The notes: generated by a model from the sequence alone, not told the origin. A DNA stretch of 64,000 nt from Vibrio splendidus 12E03 (GCF_000272105.2 NZ_AJZD02000062.1:1-64000); one strand, 5' to 3'. Numbered from the stretch's first letter, positions 24,710 to 34,488 are shown. Made by a program: numbers and translations.

Positions 24710-27067
24710 ATGTGCGCAAAACATGCAGCGTGCCGCTCAGCAAAAGTGGACGTTCAACCTCAAGCGGCAGGAGCAAGTTGCTCTAGCCCTAAAATTTCAA
24801 GCATCACAGCAGCAGGTACTTCATCTGGTTGTTGTAGCTCTTCTGCTGCACCTTCATCGTCTGGAGATGATTGTTGTAGTTCGTCGGACAGTGGAGAAGA
24901 AGACAGTCAGTCCTCAACTTTATCTCTCAATGCCAAATTTTCGAAAAGTTGGCTGGTTGCCGGAATGGACTGCCCAGCTTGTGCAAGAAAAATAGAAAAC
25001 GCGATCAGCAATATTGACGGTGTTATTCAAGCGAAGGTTCTCTTTGCTACCGAAAAGCTGGTTGTGAAATTCGATAATGAAAGCCTTGCTGACACCATTG
25101 AACAGGTCTCTATCAAAACGGGTTTCCCTCTTACGGAAGTCGGTTCAAAGAAAGAAAAACAACAACCTGAGACTTTTTGGCAAGCTTATATCCAACCTAA
25201 TTTACAGATTATCGCGATTGCAGCGGCAATGCTGTTTGCGGCGCTTGTAAAAATCACCTCACCTCAATTAAGTGAAGGCTTGTTTACGGTAACTTGTCTG
25301 CTTGGTTTATATCCGGTGGCGAAAAAAGCGGTTCTGTTGGCACGTTCAGGAACACCATTTGCTATTGAAACCTTAATGAGCGTTGCCGCGCTGGGTGCTT
25401 TGTACCTTGGTGAAACTGCGGAAGCGGCGATGGTTCTATTGTTGTTCTTGATTGGTGAGCGCTTAGAAGCGTTTGCTTCATCTAGAGCAAGAAGTGGCGT
25501 TCAAGCACTAATGGCATTGGTACCAGAAAACGCGACTAAGATCATCAACGGCGAACGTGTAGAAGTTGCCGTCAGTGAACTGGTTCCCGGTGATGTGATT
25601 GAAGTGGCTGCGGGCTCTCGTTTACCTGCTGACGGACAATTGATTACAGACGCGGCAAGCTTTGATGAAAGTGCGTTAACCGGTGAATCTGTTCCTGTTG
25701 AACATATCGAAGGTAACAGCATCATGGCTGGCGCTGTGGTGGTCGATAAAGTGGTTCGTATCACCATCACGTCAAAACAGGGTGAGAATGCGATCGATCG
25801 TATTCTTCATCTGATTGAAGAAGCAGAATCACGTAAAGCACCACTAGAGCGATTCCTCGATAAGTTCAGCCGTTGGTACACACCGTTAATGATGGTAGTG
25901 GCTTTGTTGGTCATCATCACGCCACCATTGTTGTTTGCACAGCCATGGGAAACATGGGTATACCGTGGCCTAGCGCTGTTATTGATTGCTTGTCCGTGTG
26001 CCTTGGTTATCTCGACTCCTGCAGCGATTACTTCTGGTTTGGCTGCAGCAGCGAAACGTGGCGCGCTCATTAAAGGCGGCGCAGCGCTAGAGCAGCTTGG
26101 TAAAATCCAAACCATCGCCTTCGATAAGACAGGCACACTGACCGAAGGTAAGCCTCAGGTTACGGACATTCAACCTCTATCGGGTTGGCAACAAGATGCG
26201 ATGCTGCGTGTAGTTGGGGCAATTGAAGTTGGCTCTACTCACCCGTTGGCGCAGTCACTGGTCGTTAAAGTAAAAGACCTGAATGTTGAGATCCCAGAAT
26301 CGCATAATAAGAAAGCATTGATCGGCAGTGGCGTCGAAGGTGATGTCGATGGAATTAAGTATCAGGTTTTATCGCCTTCTAAGGTGACGTTTGATCTTGG
26401 TGCTGATGTTGTTTCTCAGATTGAAACATTAGAGGGCGAGGGTAAGACGGTTGTGGTTGCTCTTGAGCTTAAAGATCAAGAAGAATCAACAGAGCAAAAT
26501 ACGACAGTGATTGGTCTGATTGCTTGGCAAGATACGTTACGCAGTGACGCTAAGCTTGCGATTGAACGACTCAATGATTTGGGTATTCAATCTATCATGC
26601 TGACTGGCGATAACCCGCGCAGTGCGGCTGCGATCAGCAGTAAGATTGGTATGCAATACAAGGCGAGCCTACTTCCAAGCGACAAGGTATCTTACGTTGA
26701 GGAGTTATCTCAACAGTCGCACGTTGCAATGGTTGGTGATGGCATCAATGATGCGCCAGCAATGAAAACGGCGAATGTCGGCATCGCAATGGGCGGAGGG
26801 ACTGATGTTGCCTTGGAAACGGCGGATTCAGCACTAACTCATAACCGCTTAACAGAATTGCCAGCGATGATTGAGCTATCGCAAGCAACTATGAACAACA
26901 TCCGTCAAAATGTTGCGCTAGCGCTCGGTTTGAAAGGTGTATTCTTGGTGACGAGCTTATTAGGTATTACTGGCTTATGGGTTGCAGTGTTAGCGGATAG
27001 TGGTGCGACAGCTTTGGTGACATTAAATGCTCTACGTCTGCTTCGATTCAAGTCTAAGGCGGATTAA
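24710..27067 (+). CDS. zntA: Zinc/cadmium/lead-exporting P1B-type ATPase
   Basis: This 785-residue P-type ATPase exports divalent soft metals. A Ser/Cys-rich segment with CC pairs (residues 41-42 and 55-56) precedes one HMA domain with GMDCPAC (Cys88 and Cys91). The membrane metal site is CPC (428-430, in IACPCALVIS), the phosphorylated residue is Asp472 in DKTGT, and the hinge GDGINDAPA is near 680. The N-terminal Cys clusters could bind extra metal. The gene stands alone behind a MerR-type promoter and before a terminator, which supports metal induction. Confidence 0.93.
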   Translation: MCAKHAACRSAKVDVQPQAAGASCSSPKISSITAAGTSSGCCSSSAAPSSSGDDCCSSSDSGEEDSQSSTLSLNAKFSKSWLVAGMDCPACARKIENAISNIDGVIQAKVLFATEKLVVKFDNESLADTIEQVSIKTGFPLTEVGSKKEKQQPETFWQAYIQPNLQIIAIAAAMLFAALVKITSPQLSEGLFTVTCLLGLYPVAKKAVLLARSGTPFAIETLMSVAALGALYLGETAEAAMVLLLFLIGERLEAFASSRARSGVQALMALVPENATKIINGERVEVAVSELVPGDVIEVAAGSRLPADGQLITDAASFDESALTGESVPVEHIEGNSIMAGAVVVDKVVRITITSKQGENAIDRILHLIEEAESRKAPLERFLDKFSRWYTPLMMVVALLVIITPPLLFAQPWETWVYRGLALLLIACPCALVISTPAAITSGLAAAAKRGALIKGGAALEQLGKIQTIAFDKTGTLTEGKPQVTDIQPLSGWQQDAMLRVVGAIEVGSTHPLAQSLVVKVKDLNVEIPESHNKKALIGSGVEGDVDGIKYQVLSPSKVTFDLGADVVSQIETLEGEGKTVVVALELKDQEESTEQNTTVIGLIAWQDTLRSDAKLAIERLNDLGIQSIMLTGDNPRSAAAISSKIGMQYKASLLPSDKVSYVEELSQQSHVAMVGDGINDAPAMKTANVGIAMGGGTDVALETADSALTHNRLTELPAMIELSQATMNNIRQNVALALGLKGVFLVTSLLGITGLWVAVLADSGATALVTLNALRLLRFKSKAD

Positions 27068-27130
27068 GTTCAGACCTCTGACATAGATTATGTCTTATTC
27101 AAAGCGACGAATATAGAAAGCGTCTAATCT

Positions 27131-27170
27131 AAAAAGCGCCTTTAGCGGTAATACGTTAAAGGCGCTTTTT
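27131..27170 (+). terminator. Terminator after zntA
   Basis: The arms AAAAAGCGCCTTTA and TAAAGGCGCTTTTT form a perfect 14-pair stem around a 12-base loop. Confidence 0.9.
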
Positions 27171-27212
27171 GTCTCATTAGTATGCAACATAGGTATACGG
27201 ATTGCTTATTTT

Positions 27213-27280
27213 TGTGATGCCAATCGGTTTTTTGTGAAACTTGAATTCTTGTTGCGATCATTCGTGTGACATGTATCACT
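27213..27280 (+). promoter_or_regulatory. CRP-like sites upstream of udp
   Basis: The best site, TGTGACATGTATCACT (27265-27280), matches the TGTGA-N6-TCACA consensus at 9 of 10 defined positions. Two weaker TGTGA half-sites begin at 27213 and 27233. In E. coli, udp is activated by cAMP-CRP and repressed by CytR bound between CRP sites, and this array suggests similar control. The zntA-udp gap (27068-27380) holds nothing else but the zntA terminator. Confidence 0.7.
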
Positions 27281-27380
27281 TCATTTTGTAATAAGCTTGG
27301 TTAGAGTGTGTTCGTACCCCACGAATTTACTATGAGCTTAAATAAGGGTAAAAAGCCCAATAAGCCAAAAGGAGCGAACT

Positions 27381-28139
27381 ATGTCTCAAGCTGTTTTCCA
27401 TTTAGGTGTTACTGAAGCAGATCTTAACGGTGCTACTCTTGCGATCATCCCAGGTGATCCTGCTCGTGTACAAAAAATTGCAGAAGAGATGGAGAATCCA
27501 GTATTTCTTGCTAGCCATCGTGAATACACACTTTACCGCGCAGAACTAGACGGCAAGCCAGTTGTTGTATGTTCTACAGGTATCGGTGGCCCATCTACTT
27601 CTATCGCTGTAGAAGAGCTAGCTCAACTGGGTGTTCGCACTTTCCTTCGTGTTGGTACTACTGGTGCTATCCAACCTCACGTAAACGTGGGTGATATGAT
27701 TGTTTCTACTGGTTCTGTTCGTCTAGACGGCGCTAGCCTGCACTTTGCTCCAATGGAGTTCCCTGCAGTAGCTGACTTCGAAGTGGCAACAGCAATGAAA
27801 GCAGCAGTTGAAGAGTCTGGCGCTGCAGTTCACATGGGCGTAACAGCTTCAAGTGACACTTTCTACCCAGGTCAAGAGCGTTACGACACGTTCTCTGGTC
27901 GTGTTGTTAAGCGTTTCCAAGGTTCTATGCAAGAATGGCAAGACATGGGCGTTCTAAACTTCGAGATGGAATCTGCAACGCTGCTAACTATGTGTGCAAG
28001 TTCTGGTCTGAAAGCGGGTTGTGTTGCGGGTGTAATCATCAACCGTACTCAAAAAGAGACGCCTGATCACGATACACTAAAAGTAACTGAAGCACGTTCA
28101 ATCAAAGTGGTTGTAGAAGCTGCTCGTAAAATGCTTTAA
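27381..28139 (+). CDS. udp: Uridine phosphorylase
   Basis: The 252-residue cytosolic enzyme splits uridine with phosphate to uracil and ribose-1-phosphate in pyrimidine salvage. Family motifs are present: [17 protein letters not shown] (phosphate binding), [29 protein letters not shown], and [12 protein letters not shown] (ribose-binding Met-Glu). Length equals E. coli Udp (253). AAAGGAG stands upstream of ATG 27381. It is a single-gene unit with a strong terminator and CRP-like sites upstream. Confidence 0.95.
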   Translation: MSQAVFHLGVTEADLNGATLAIIPGDPARVQKIAEEMENPVFLASHREYTLYRAELDGKPVVVCSTGIGGPSTSIAVEELAQLGVRTFLRVGTTGAIQPHVNVGDMIVSTGSVRLDGASLHFAPMEFPAVADFEVATAMKAAVEESGAAVHMGVTASSDTFYPGQERYDTFSGRVVKRFQGSMQEWQDMGVLNFEMESATLLTMCASSGLKAGCVAGVIINRTQKETPDHDTLKVTEARSIKVVVEAARKML

Positions 28140-28181
28140 GTTGCAAAAAAGATTTAGGTCTTAAACTGACTTCAAATTTTG

Positions 28182-28215
28182 AAAATGGCCGCATCGAATG
28201 ATGCGGCCATTTTTT
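28182..28215 (+). terminator. Terminator after udp
   Basis: AAAATGGCCGCATC and GATGCGGCCATTTT form a perfect 14-pair stem with loop GAAT, followed by more T residues. Confidence 0.93.
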
Positions 28216-28267
28216 ATGTGCTCTTTGAGTGATAGAGAGAAAGTAGACAAGAAAAAGGATCAGATAC

Positions 28268-28305
28268 AAAAAAGGCGAGTGACTTAATGGTCATTCGCCT
28301 TTTTT
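28268..28305. terminator. Terminator facing the CARF nuclease gene
   Basis: The arms AAAAAAGGCGAGTGAC and GTCATTCGCCTTTTTT (one G-T pair) surround TTAATG. Both strands carry T-runs; its main task is probably to end the leftward CARF gene transcript. Confidence 0.88.
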
Positions 28306-28347
28306 AGATTTGCTTAAGAGCGTTGCGCTCCAAGAGTCTATTGGTTG

Positions 28348-29514
28348 TTAGTACTCTAGATCTTCATTACCGCCAGCCGCTGTAAACCATGCTGTTAGGT
28401 GTGTTTTAAGATCTTTCAGTTCGTCAGGGCCAATCAATGCAAGGCCAAGGTCTTCTGCTCGTGTGATGTCGTTATGGCGAAGCGGGCGGAAGCTCACCAA
28501 CATTGCACGCGCTTGTAGGCCACCTAGCAGGTCTCTCAGCGATTCCAGTTTGTACAAGGTGTCATCACCATCGTCACGCATACCTTTGGTCTTACATTCG
28601 ATAATGTGCAGCTTATTGTTCACCACTGATGCTACGTCAAGCTCGTTTCGAACCTCACGCTCACCAAGTTGACGGTATACCTGAACATTCAACGAACGGT
28701 CTTGGATAGTCGGCATGTCATCTTGGATTTGCTTCACTGTGCTGTGAACCAGAGTTTCTAACCATTCCCCGTTTGAGAAGCGGCGTGCGTCTTCGTTGGC
28801 AAAGGTCAAAATACCGTTGTCGTAAGTCGCGATCTTAGCTTCAACCAAATCACTCAATAGCATGTTCAGTTCACGATAGCCTTGTTGCTTCTCAGATAGG
28901 CCTACATCAAGTTTTTGTTCTTTACGGCAGGTCGTTGCTAGGTAGTTCAATGTCGCAAGGCCAGGGCCTAATTCGAGTGCGTTACTCGCCCAACGTTCAC
29001 CCAGTTCATAAAGTTTCTGATCCAGTTGCGGAGACAGCTGAACATCGCTGAATTCACCGCGAGCACCAAATACCGTTAGGTAGTCGTCGATAGTGATGCG
29101 GTCTTGAACTTGTGCGTCTTCTTTGCCATTTGGGTAAAGCCAGCAAAGCTTGTCGCTGTTTGGTTCAACCACGAAGATTGGCCAGTGGTAAGTACGGAAT
29201 ACTTCGTACACAGAAAGTAGGCGGTGACGAAGGCCACAACTTGCGTTGAGCTTCACTTCTTGGCCGCGTGCTTTGAGGTCTTCGGCAAGAGTTTGGATAG
29301 ATTCTTTAATAACGGACGTGTTTACGATGGTCGGAATTTCGAAAAACTCACTGGTAATGTCGCGCTTGTGCAAAACGCTGTCTAAACGTTTGTACATACT
29401 GACTTGATTTTTGTCGCCGATAAACACGATGTGAGTGCTGACCGTTCGGTTATCAAGTAAAGGGGTGAGCAAGCGAATGGGGTCTTGATCGATAATGCCA
29501 ACATGAACAGCCAT
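28348..29514 (-). CDS. CARF-domain nuclease of the DUF1887/Card1-Can2 family (VC1899-like)
   Basis: The 388-residue protein resembles VC1899 of V. cholerae and the CRISPR ancillary nucleases Card1/Can2. An N-terminal Rossmann-like CARF domain (about 1-145) contains LNASCGLRHRLLS (about 89-101) where family members usually have a Gly-rich nucleotide-binding loop. A linking wHTH-like region follows, then a PD-(D/E)XK nuclease domain with Glu250 (GEWLE), Asp293 (NELDV), Glu307 and Lys309 (IIECKTK). Family members cut nucleic acid when cyclic oligoadenylate binds the CARF dimer. No CRISPR array, cas gene or cyclase lies in this window, so its activator is unknown. Confidence 0.85.
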   Translation of the reverse strand: MAVHVGIIDQDPIRLLTPLLDNRTVSTHIVFIGDKNQVSMYKRLDSVLHKRDITSEFFEIPTIVNTSVIKESIQTLAEDLKARGQEVKLNASCGLRHRLLSVYEVFRTYHWPIFVVEPNSDKLCWLYPNGKEDAQVQDRITIDDYLTVFGARGEFSDVQLSPQLDQKLYELGERWASNALELGPGLATLNYLATTCRKEQKLDVGLSEKQQGYRELNMLLSDLVEAKIATYDNGILTFANEDARRFSNGEWLETLVHSTVKQIQDDMPTIQDRSLNVQVYRQLGEREVRNELDVASVVNNKLHIIECKTKGMRDDGDDTLYKLESLRDLLGGLQARAMLVSFRPLRHNDITRAEDLGLALIGPDELKDLKTHLTAWFTAAGGNEDLEY

Positions 29515-29611
29515 ATAAATTCCTTAATAGCGGCTCGCTCATAAAGGTGAAAGAAAAAACGGGAAGCAGCAAGCCTTAATAATCATATAATGACAAAGCT
29601 CATAAAAAACA

Positions 29612-29638
29612 AGGGCAACCCTTGATAAAAGTTGCCCT
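29612..29638 (-). terminator. Terminator after the chemoreceptor gene
   Basis: On the minus strand AGGGCAAC and GTTGCCCT pair around an 11-base loop and are followed by TGTTTTTTATG. It lies about 75 bases beyond the chemoreceptor stop. Confidence 0.8.
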
Positions 29639-29711
29639 AGCTCAATTAGTTACCACTATTGGGTAAGAAGTCTCAAGAATCTCACTAAATATCTATCGAT
29701 TCTTCATTTAT

Positions 29712-31703
29712 CTATAGTTTGAATTGATGTACTAAATCACCTTGCTGATTTGCTAGAATCGTTAGGTTTTGGCTTGCCTCCGCAATTGAAGACATCGCTT
29801 GGTAACTCTTATCTGCGATGTGGTTGATGTCTTCGATGTTGCGTGCAATATCGCCAGACGTTTCACTCTGCTCAGCGGCTGCTTGAGAGATGTGTGTACT
29901 CATGTGGCTAATCTCTAGAATCAAGGCTTGGATCTCTTCCATCGCGCTGTTTGCACTTGAAGCTTGTTGAACCGACATGTCCATATCGCTCATACAGCTT
30001 TCAATTACGTTACTTGCAGTTTTCGAGCTTGATTGCAGATTGCTGATCATGGTCTCGATTTCAGAGGTCGATTGAGTGGTCTTTTGCGCTAGCACTCGTA
30101 CTTCATCGGCAACGACTGCAAAACCACGACCTTGTTCACCTGCACGCGCTGCTTCGATTGCCGCATTAAGTGCAAGTAGGTTGGTCTGTTCAGCAATACC
30201 ACGAATAACGTCAAGGATTGAACCAATCTGGCTACTCATCTGTTGTAGCTCGCCTACAGCGCCCACTGATTCAGTAAGGCGAACTTCAAGCTGATTAATG
30301 GTGCTGATGTTGGTGTTCATGATCTGACGACCAGACTCAGAAGCCGATTCTACTTGTTGAACCATGGTGAGTGAGCTTTGCGCGCTGTTCGCCACTTCTT
30401 GTACAGAATGAGACATCTCTGTCATTGCGGTCGCAACAGTCGCGGTTTGCTCACGTTGGCTGTTCAATTGAGCCTGCGTTTCAGATGACGTCTTCTGGTT
30501 GACGCTTGCAGTCTTAGTTAAGTCATCTGAAGCATCATTCAACTTCACAAGGATGTTGTGTAGGTTGTCAGCCAAGGTGTTGATGTGACGGCTCACACGG
30601 CTGAATTCGTTGTCGTAACGAATGTCGATACGCTGAGTCATATCGCCTTCGGTTAGACCTTCTAACGTACCTAGGATGCGAGTTAATGGCTCTCGTACGC
30701 TATGTGCAATGTGGTAACCAATTGCAGCTGCGAACACGGTTACAACAATGCCAATTGCAATCGCGTTGAATAGGCCTTTGTCGTAGATGCTGCTTGCGTC
30801 AGCGAGTGATGAGTTGAGTTGCTCTTCAGCGGTCACGTTGAATGAGTCCAAAACAGCCATCGCTTGGTCAACTTCTACGGCTAGGTTGGCGATGTTCACG
30901 TACAGCGCTTGCTTGGCTTGCAGGTAGTTGTTGTGTTTGTCTAGTACGCCACCTTTCTGACCAACGTCTTTGGTGAACTTCTGAACTGACTCATCGAAGA
31001 CATTCTTAAGTGCTGGTAGTTGTGTTGATAGGCCGCGATAAGCGTAGTTAAGATGAGTAACGGCCTTTTTGTTTTGGTTAACGGCTTTCTGAACGAAGGC
31101 AACATCAGAGCTAGCAAGTGCATCAGAGGTAATAACTTCTGCATCTTGCAGTTTAATAAAGTAGCTCTTTGCCATCACTTTTACAGAGATGCTTTTTTGA
31201 TCGGCAACGTATTCTTTCATGCCAACGGTTAATTCTGAATGTAAGCGTTGGAAGTCACGAGAGGCTTTTTGCACTTGTTCTTGTGCTTCGAACATCGCGA
31301 CGTAGTTGTTCATCGCTTCGTCTGCTTCTGCGAAGTAGCGCTCTTCCATCGCTCTTAACTGCGCGATACGTTCGGTGAGCGAAACATTGTCTTGGCTTGC
31401 TGCTTCTAAGTTACCTAGTACTTCAGAAAACGAGTTTTGTGATGCAGCAAACTCTGTACGCATTGCAGACATGCGTTCAGCGTTTTGGGTGGTTAAGAAA
31501 TCTTTGAATGACTTATCAGCAGAAAGCAATTGAACACTTGTTTGATTTGAAAGCGCGACAAGTGGTAATGAGGTTTCTGAGACACTCTCAAAATTGCTGT
31601 GTATCTGATTCATGCTGTTCATCATGATGGTTATCGTGACTGCGAACATGATGATGATCAGTGCGAAACCAGCGTACATACGCTTGATCACAGATCCCTT
31701 CAT
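29712..31703 (-). CDS. Methyl-accepting chemotaxis protein
   Basis: The 663-residue receptor has an N-terminal helix (about 8-30), a large helical periplasmic domain (about 35-305), a second helix (about 310-332), a HAMP linker (to about 388) and a cytoplasmic signalling hairpin. The hairpin tip contains the highly conserved segment [20 protein letters not shown] followed by [18 protein letters not shown]. No C-terminal CheR-tethering pentapeptide is seen; it ends GDLVHQFKL. The ligand is unknown. It is upstream of the CARF gene on the same strand but separated by 197 bases and a terminator. Confidence 0.93.
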   Translation of the reverse strand: MKGSVIKRMYAGFALIIIMFAVTITIMMNSMNQIHSNFESVSETSLPLVALSNQTSVQLLSADKSFKDFLTTQNAERMSAMRTEFAASQNSFSEVLGNLEAASQDNVSLTERIAQLRAMEERYFAEADEAMNNYVAMFEAQEQVQKASRDFQRLHSELTVGMKEYVADQKSISVKVMAKSYFIKLQDAEVITSDALASSDVAFVQKAVNQNKKAVTHLNYAYRGLSTQLPALKNVFDESVQKFTKDVGQKGGVLDKHNNYLQAKQALYVNIANLAVEVDQAMAVLDSFNVTAEEQLNSSLADASSIYDKGLFNAIAIGIVVTVFAAAIGYHIAHSVREPLTRILGTLEGLTEGDMTQRIDIRYDNEFSRVSRHINTLADNLHNILVKLNDASDDLTKTASVNQKTSSETQAQLNSQREQTATVATAMTEMSHSVQEVANSAQSSLTMVQQVESASESGRQIMNTNISTINQLEVRLTESVGAVGELQQMSSQIGSILDVIRGIAEQTNLLALNAAIEAARAGEQGRGFAVVADEVRVLAQKTTQSTSEIETMISNLQSSSKTASNVIESCMSDMDMSVQQASSANSAMEEIQALILEISHMSTHISQAAAEQSETSGDIARNIEDINHIADKSYQAMSSIAEASQNLTILANQQGDLVHQFKL

Positions 31704-31980
31704 GGCTTTCTCCCTAAATAAAAATGCAGACCTAATGTCAGGTCAAAGTAAAACTAACAAAATTATCAGCATTCTATTGAGCTCGGCTTACGCATTTTAT
31801 GACGCACACGTCAAAAATAACCCTCAGTTATAACCAACATGCCATTCTTGAGAGCTAAGGCTCGTTTTCTTTGATTTGAACGGTGTTTTTTATTATGCTT
31901 TAAAGCAGATTTATTGTGGTTTGATGCGGCATAGCGCATACTCAAAGCATTAAAAAATATATGTTTTATCGGAGAGAAAC

Positions 31981-32331
31981 ATGGCTGAAGAAACCATTTT
32001 TAGTAAGATCATCAATAAAGAAATCCCAGCAGATCTACTATATCAAGACGATTTAGTAACCGCATTTCGTGATATTAACCCTCGCGCGCCAAGCCATATC
32101 CTAATAATCCCTAACAAGTTGATTCCAACAACTAACGATGTTGAAGTCGAAGATGAAGCGATGATGGGCCGCATGTTTACCGTTGCTCGGAAGTTAGCAA
32201 AAGAAGAAGGCATTGCAGAAGATGGCTATCGTCTTATCGTGAACTGTAACTCTCACGGTGGCCAAGAGGTTTATCATATTCACATGCACTTGGTTGGTGG
32301 CCGTCCACTTGGTCCGCTATTAATGAGCTAA
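31981..32331 (+). CDS. hinT: HIT-family purine nucleoside phosphoramidase
   Basis: The 116-residue protein hydrolyses AMP-lysine-type phosphoramidates. The histidine triad HIHMHLVGG is present near residue 100, and the N-terminal half has the family pattern [18 protein letters not shown]. Length matches E. coli HinT (119). CGGAGAG precedes ATG 31981. The last codons are part of a tandem repeat that continues beyond the stop (32320-32387). It begins the hinT-ycfL-lpoB-thiK-ycfP-ndh neighbourhood known from E. coli. Confidence 0.95.
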   Translation: MAEETIFSKIINKEIPADLLYQDDLVTAFRDINPRAPSHILIIPNKLIPTTNDVEVEDEAMMGRMFTVARKLAKEEGIAEDGYRLIVNCNSHGGQEVYHIHMHLVGGRPLGPLLMS

Positions 32332-32387
32332 TAAAAAGTTAATGAGCTGATGAAAAGCTAACGAGTTAATGAAAGCTAATGGGCTAG
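32320..32387 (+). repeat. Imperfect 18-19 base tandem repeat across the hinT stop
   Basis: The units TTAATGAGCTAATAAAAAG (32320-32338), TTAATGAGCTGATGAAAAG (32339-32357), CTAACGAGTTAATGAAAG (32358-32375) and a partial CTAATGGGCTAG run head to tail. The first unit supplies the last hinT codons and its stop. The repeat may vary in copy number among strains. Confidence 0.75.
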
Positions 32388-32406
32388 TTTAAACGAGCTC
32401 ATTAGC
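32375..32406 (+). terminator. Repeat-derived hairpin after hinT
   Basis: GCTAATGGGCT (32375-32385) pairs with AGCTCATTAGC (32396-32406) with one G-T pair around a 10-base loop. No T-run follows, so termination may be weak. The rest of the gap to 32627 shows nothing distinct. Confidence 0.4.
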
Positions 32407-32627
32407 AGGTTAACACTAGTAGTTAGTTGGAAAATTTGTAGTTTGTATGCCAACTTTAAGTTCTATCTGTTGTCTGAATATTGGCATCGCCTAGGCAGAG
32501 GCTAAATCAGTAGGGTTTCAACTGGCTTGAGATCCTTTTTACAACACGTTTCGTTTTGATAATGAGACCACGAAAGGTCAGCAGACCCTAATAAAGTTGG
32601 CATTTTAAACATGCACGGAGACGATAA

Positions 32628-34019
32628 GTGAAGCAACAGTTTAGATTCGCTTCCATTGCCCTGTTATCGGCGTTGACCGTAGGTTGTGCGAGTATGTCTG
32701 CAGGAAGCCTGTTCAGTCATTACAGCGCACAAAACAAAGCGATCTACCAAGCCGTTAAATCTGGAGATTATTCAGAGGCTCAGCAAGAGCTACCAGATTA
32801 CGCGGCAGGCGACATCCTTGATAACTTTGAAAGAGGCAGAATTAATCTGCTGGATCAAAAATACCCTGAGAGTAAGGCTTCGTTTGAAGTGGCTGATCAG
32901 GCGGTGACTGAGCAGCAACGCAAAGCCGTGATCTCAATTTCAGACAGTGCAACCAGTGTGGGTGCGTTGGCTGTGAATGACAATATTACCGAGTATGTGC
33001 CAGCCGATTACGAGTTGGGCTTTCTTCATCTGTATCTTGGTTTAAATTACCTCAAGAAAAACGATTTGGAAGGTGCGGTGATCGAAATGCGTCGCGCCAA
33101 CCAAGTTCAAGAGCAAGCGAAGAAGCAACGCGAAGCTGAGTTAGACCGGGCAGCTAACGATGCGAAGAAGCAAGGTTTGTCTGCCAATGTCGGTAGCATC
33201 CTTGCCAATTACCCTGATGCGGGTAAAAAGCTGCAGTCAGTACAGAATGCGTATCTGATGTTCTTGTCTGGTCTGCTTTATGAAGCGTCAAATGATTTAA
33301 ACAGCGCCTACGTTGACTACCGTCGTGCTTTAGCTGTGATGCCAGAGAACCAAGAAATCATCGATAGAACCATGGCGACAGCCGCTCGTTTAGGGATGCG
33401 ACAAGATTTAGCGACACTAGAAAAACGTTATAAGCAGTCTTCTAAAATTAATGCAGGTGAAGGGAGAGTAATTGTTCTTCAAGAACAGAGCGCTGTACAA
33501 GCTATGGACAGTTGGCGACTAGATTTACCTGTTTATGACAGTCGCGATCAGGGAGCGATATACTCTCTTGCGCTGCCATATTACCCGAGCCAAAACGTAG
33601 AGCGTTTTTCTGCATTACGAATCAGCGGGCAGCCGCTACAAGAGCACTTGATTACCGATGTAAATGCAATGGCTCAAAACGATTTATCTGAGCGTATGAC
33701 GAGCATTGTTATTCGCCAAGCGCTACGTGTGGTTGCGAAAGATCGCATTCGTAAAGAAGCCACCAAAGGCGATGATGTCGGTAATATTCTGTTCAACGTG
33801 TGGAACACACTGACAGAGCAACCAGACACTCGCAGTTGGCAATCTTTACCTGCAGAGATTAAGAGCAGCACGTTTGTAGCAAACAGTGGTCAATATACGT
33901 TGGAGGCTGGCGCTAAAACGTATGACTTTGATATTCGAGAGGGGCAGACCACCTTGGTGTGGATTTCTCGACAAGGAAACAACGCAACAATGTGGCATAA
34001 ACAGCTAGGGAGGCTGTAA
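32628..34019 (+). CDS. COG3014-type lipoprotein with TPR-like repeats
   Basis: The 463-residue product starts with GTG 32628 behind CGGAG and has a lipoprotein signal with lipobox LTVGC (Cys20). The mature protein is helical and TPR-like, with LGFLHLYLGLNYLKKNDLEG and SGLLYEASNDLNSAYVDYRR typical of repeat pairs. I recognise it as a COG3014-type protein of unknown function. Its stop overlaps the ycfL-like start by one base and lpoB follows, so a cell-envelope role is inferred. Confidence 0.82.
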   Translation: MKQQFRFASIALLSALTVGCASMSAGSLFSHYSAQNKAIYQAVKSGDYSEAQQELPDYAAGDILDNFERGRINLLDQKYPESKASFEVADQAVTEQQRKAVISISDSATSVGALAVNDNITEYVPADYELGFLHLYLGLNYLKKNDLEGAVIEMRRANQVQEQAKKQREAELDRAANDAKKQGLSANVGSILANYPDAGKKLQSVQNAYLMFLSGLLYEASNDLNSAYVDYRRALAVMPENQEIIDRTMATAARLGMRQDLATLEKRYKQSSKINAGEGRVIVLQEQSAVQAMDSWRLDLPVYDSRDQGAIYSLALPYYPSQNVERFSALRISGQPLQEHLITDVNAMAQNDLSERMTSIVIRQALRVVAKDRIRKEATKGDDVGNILFNVWNTLTEQPDTRSWQSLPAEIKSSTFVANSGQYTLEAGAKTYDFDIREGQTTLVWISRQGNNATMWHKQLGRL

Positions 34020-34402
34020 TGAAAAAGTGGTTAGTGAGCTTAGCAGCGGTTATGGCTCTGGCTGGTTGTGCTGATAATACAGCTGGTGTAAGGGTCGATA
34101 GTCTGACTCAGAACGTTTTCTTTGGTGACAATGTATTGGGCAGCCGCTTACAGGTTGAAGATATCCGCACCGATTTAGTCGACGGTCATACGCGAGGAAT
34201 CGTTCGTTTAAACAGTAACTATAAAGGCGATCAACATATCCTTTATCGTTTTTACTGGTACGACGATGCCGGCCTTGAGGTCAACCTAAAGCAAGGTCCT
34301 TGGAAGCAAGCGATTGTTCGTGGTTTTGAAAGTATTTCGTTGTCGGAAGTGTCGGTAAACCCGAAAGCGACTCAGTTTAGAGTTCAGTTCCGAGAGCAGT
34401 AA
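34019..34402 (+). CDS. ycfL: YcfL-family lipoprotein (DUF1425)
   Basis: The 127-residue product has a lipobox LAGC (Cys17) and a small beta-rich domain containing YRFYWYDDAGLEV and a late RVQFREQ. This matches the YcfL family by eye and by position between hinT and lpoB. Its function is unknown. It overlaps the preceding lipoprotein gene by one base and is separated from lpoB by 86 bases. Confidence 0.83.
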   Translation: MKKWLVSLAAVMALAGCADNTAGVRVDSLTQNVFFGDNVLGSRLQVEDIRTDLVDGHTRGIVRLNSNYKGDQHILYRFYWYDDAGLEVNLKQGPWKQAIVRGFESISLSEVSVNPKATQFRVQFREQ

Positions 34403-34488
34403 GTTAGACAAAACGGATCGAATGGTTCGTAAATATAAGAATTTAAGAGTGTGGGTAACCCCACTCAGTGATAAGTTGAGGAAACAAA

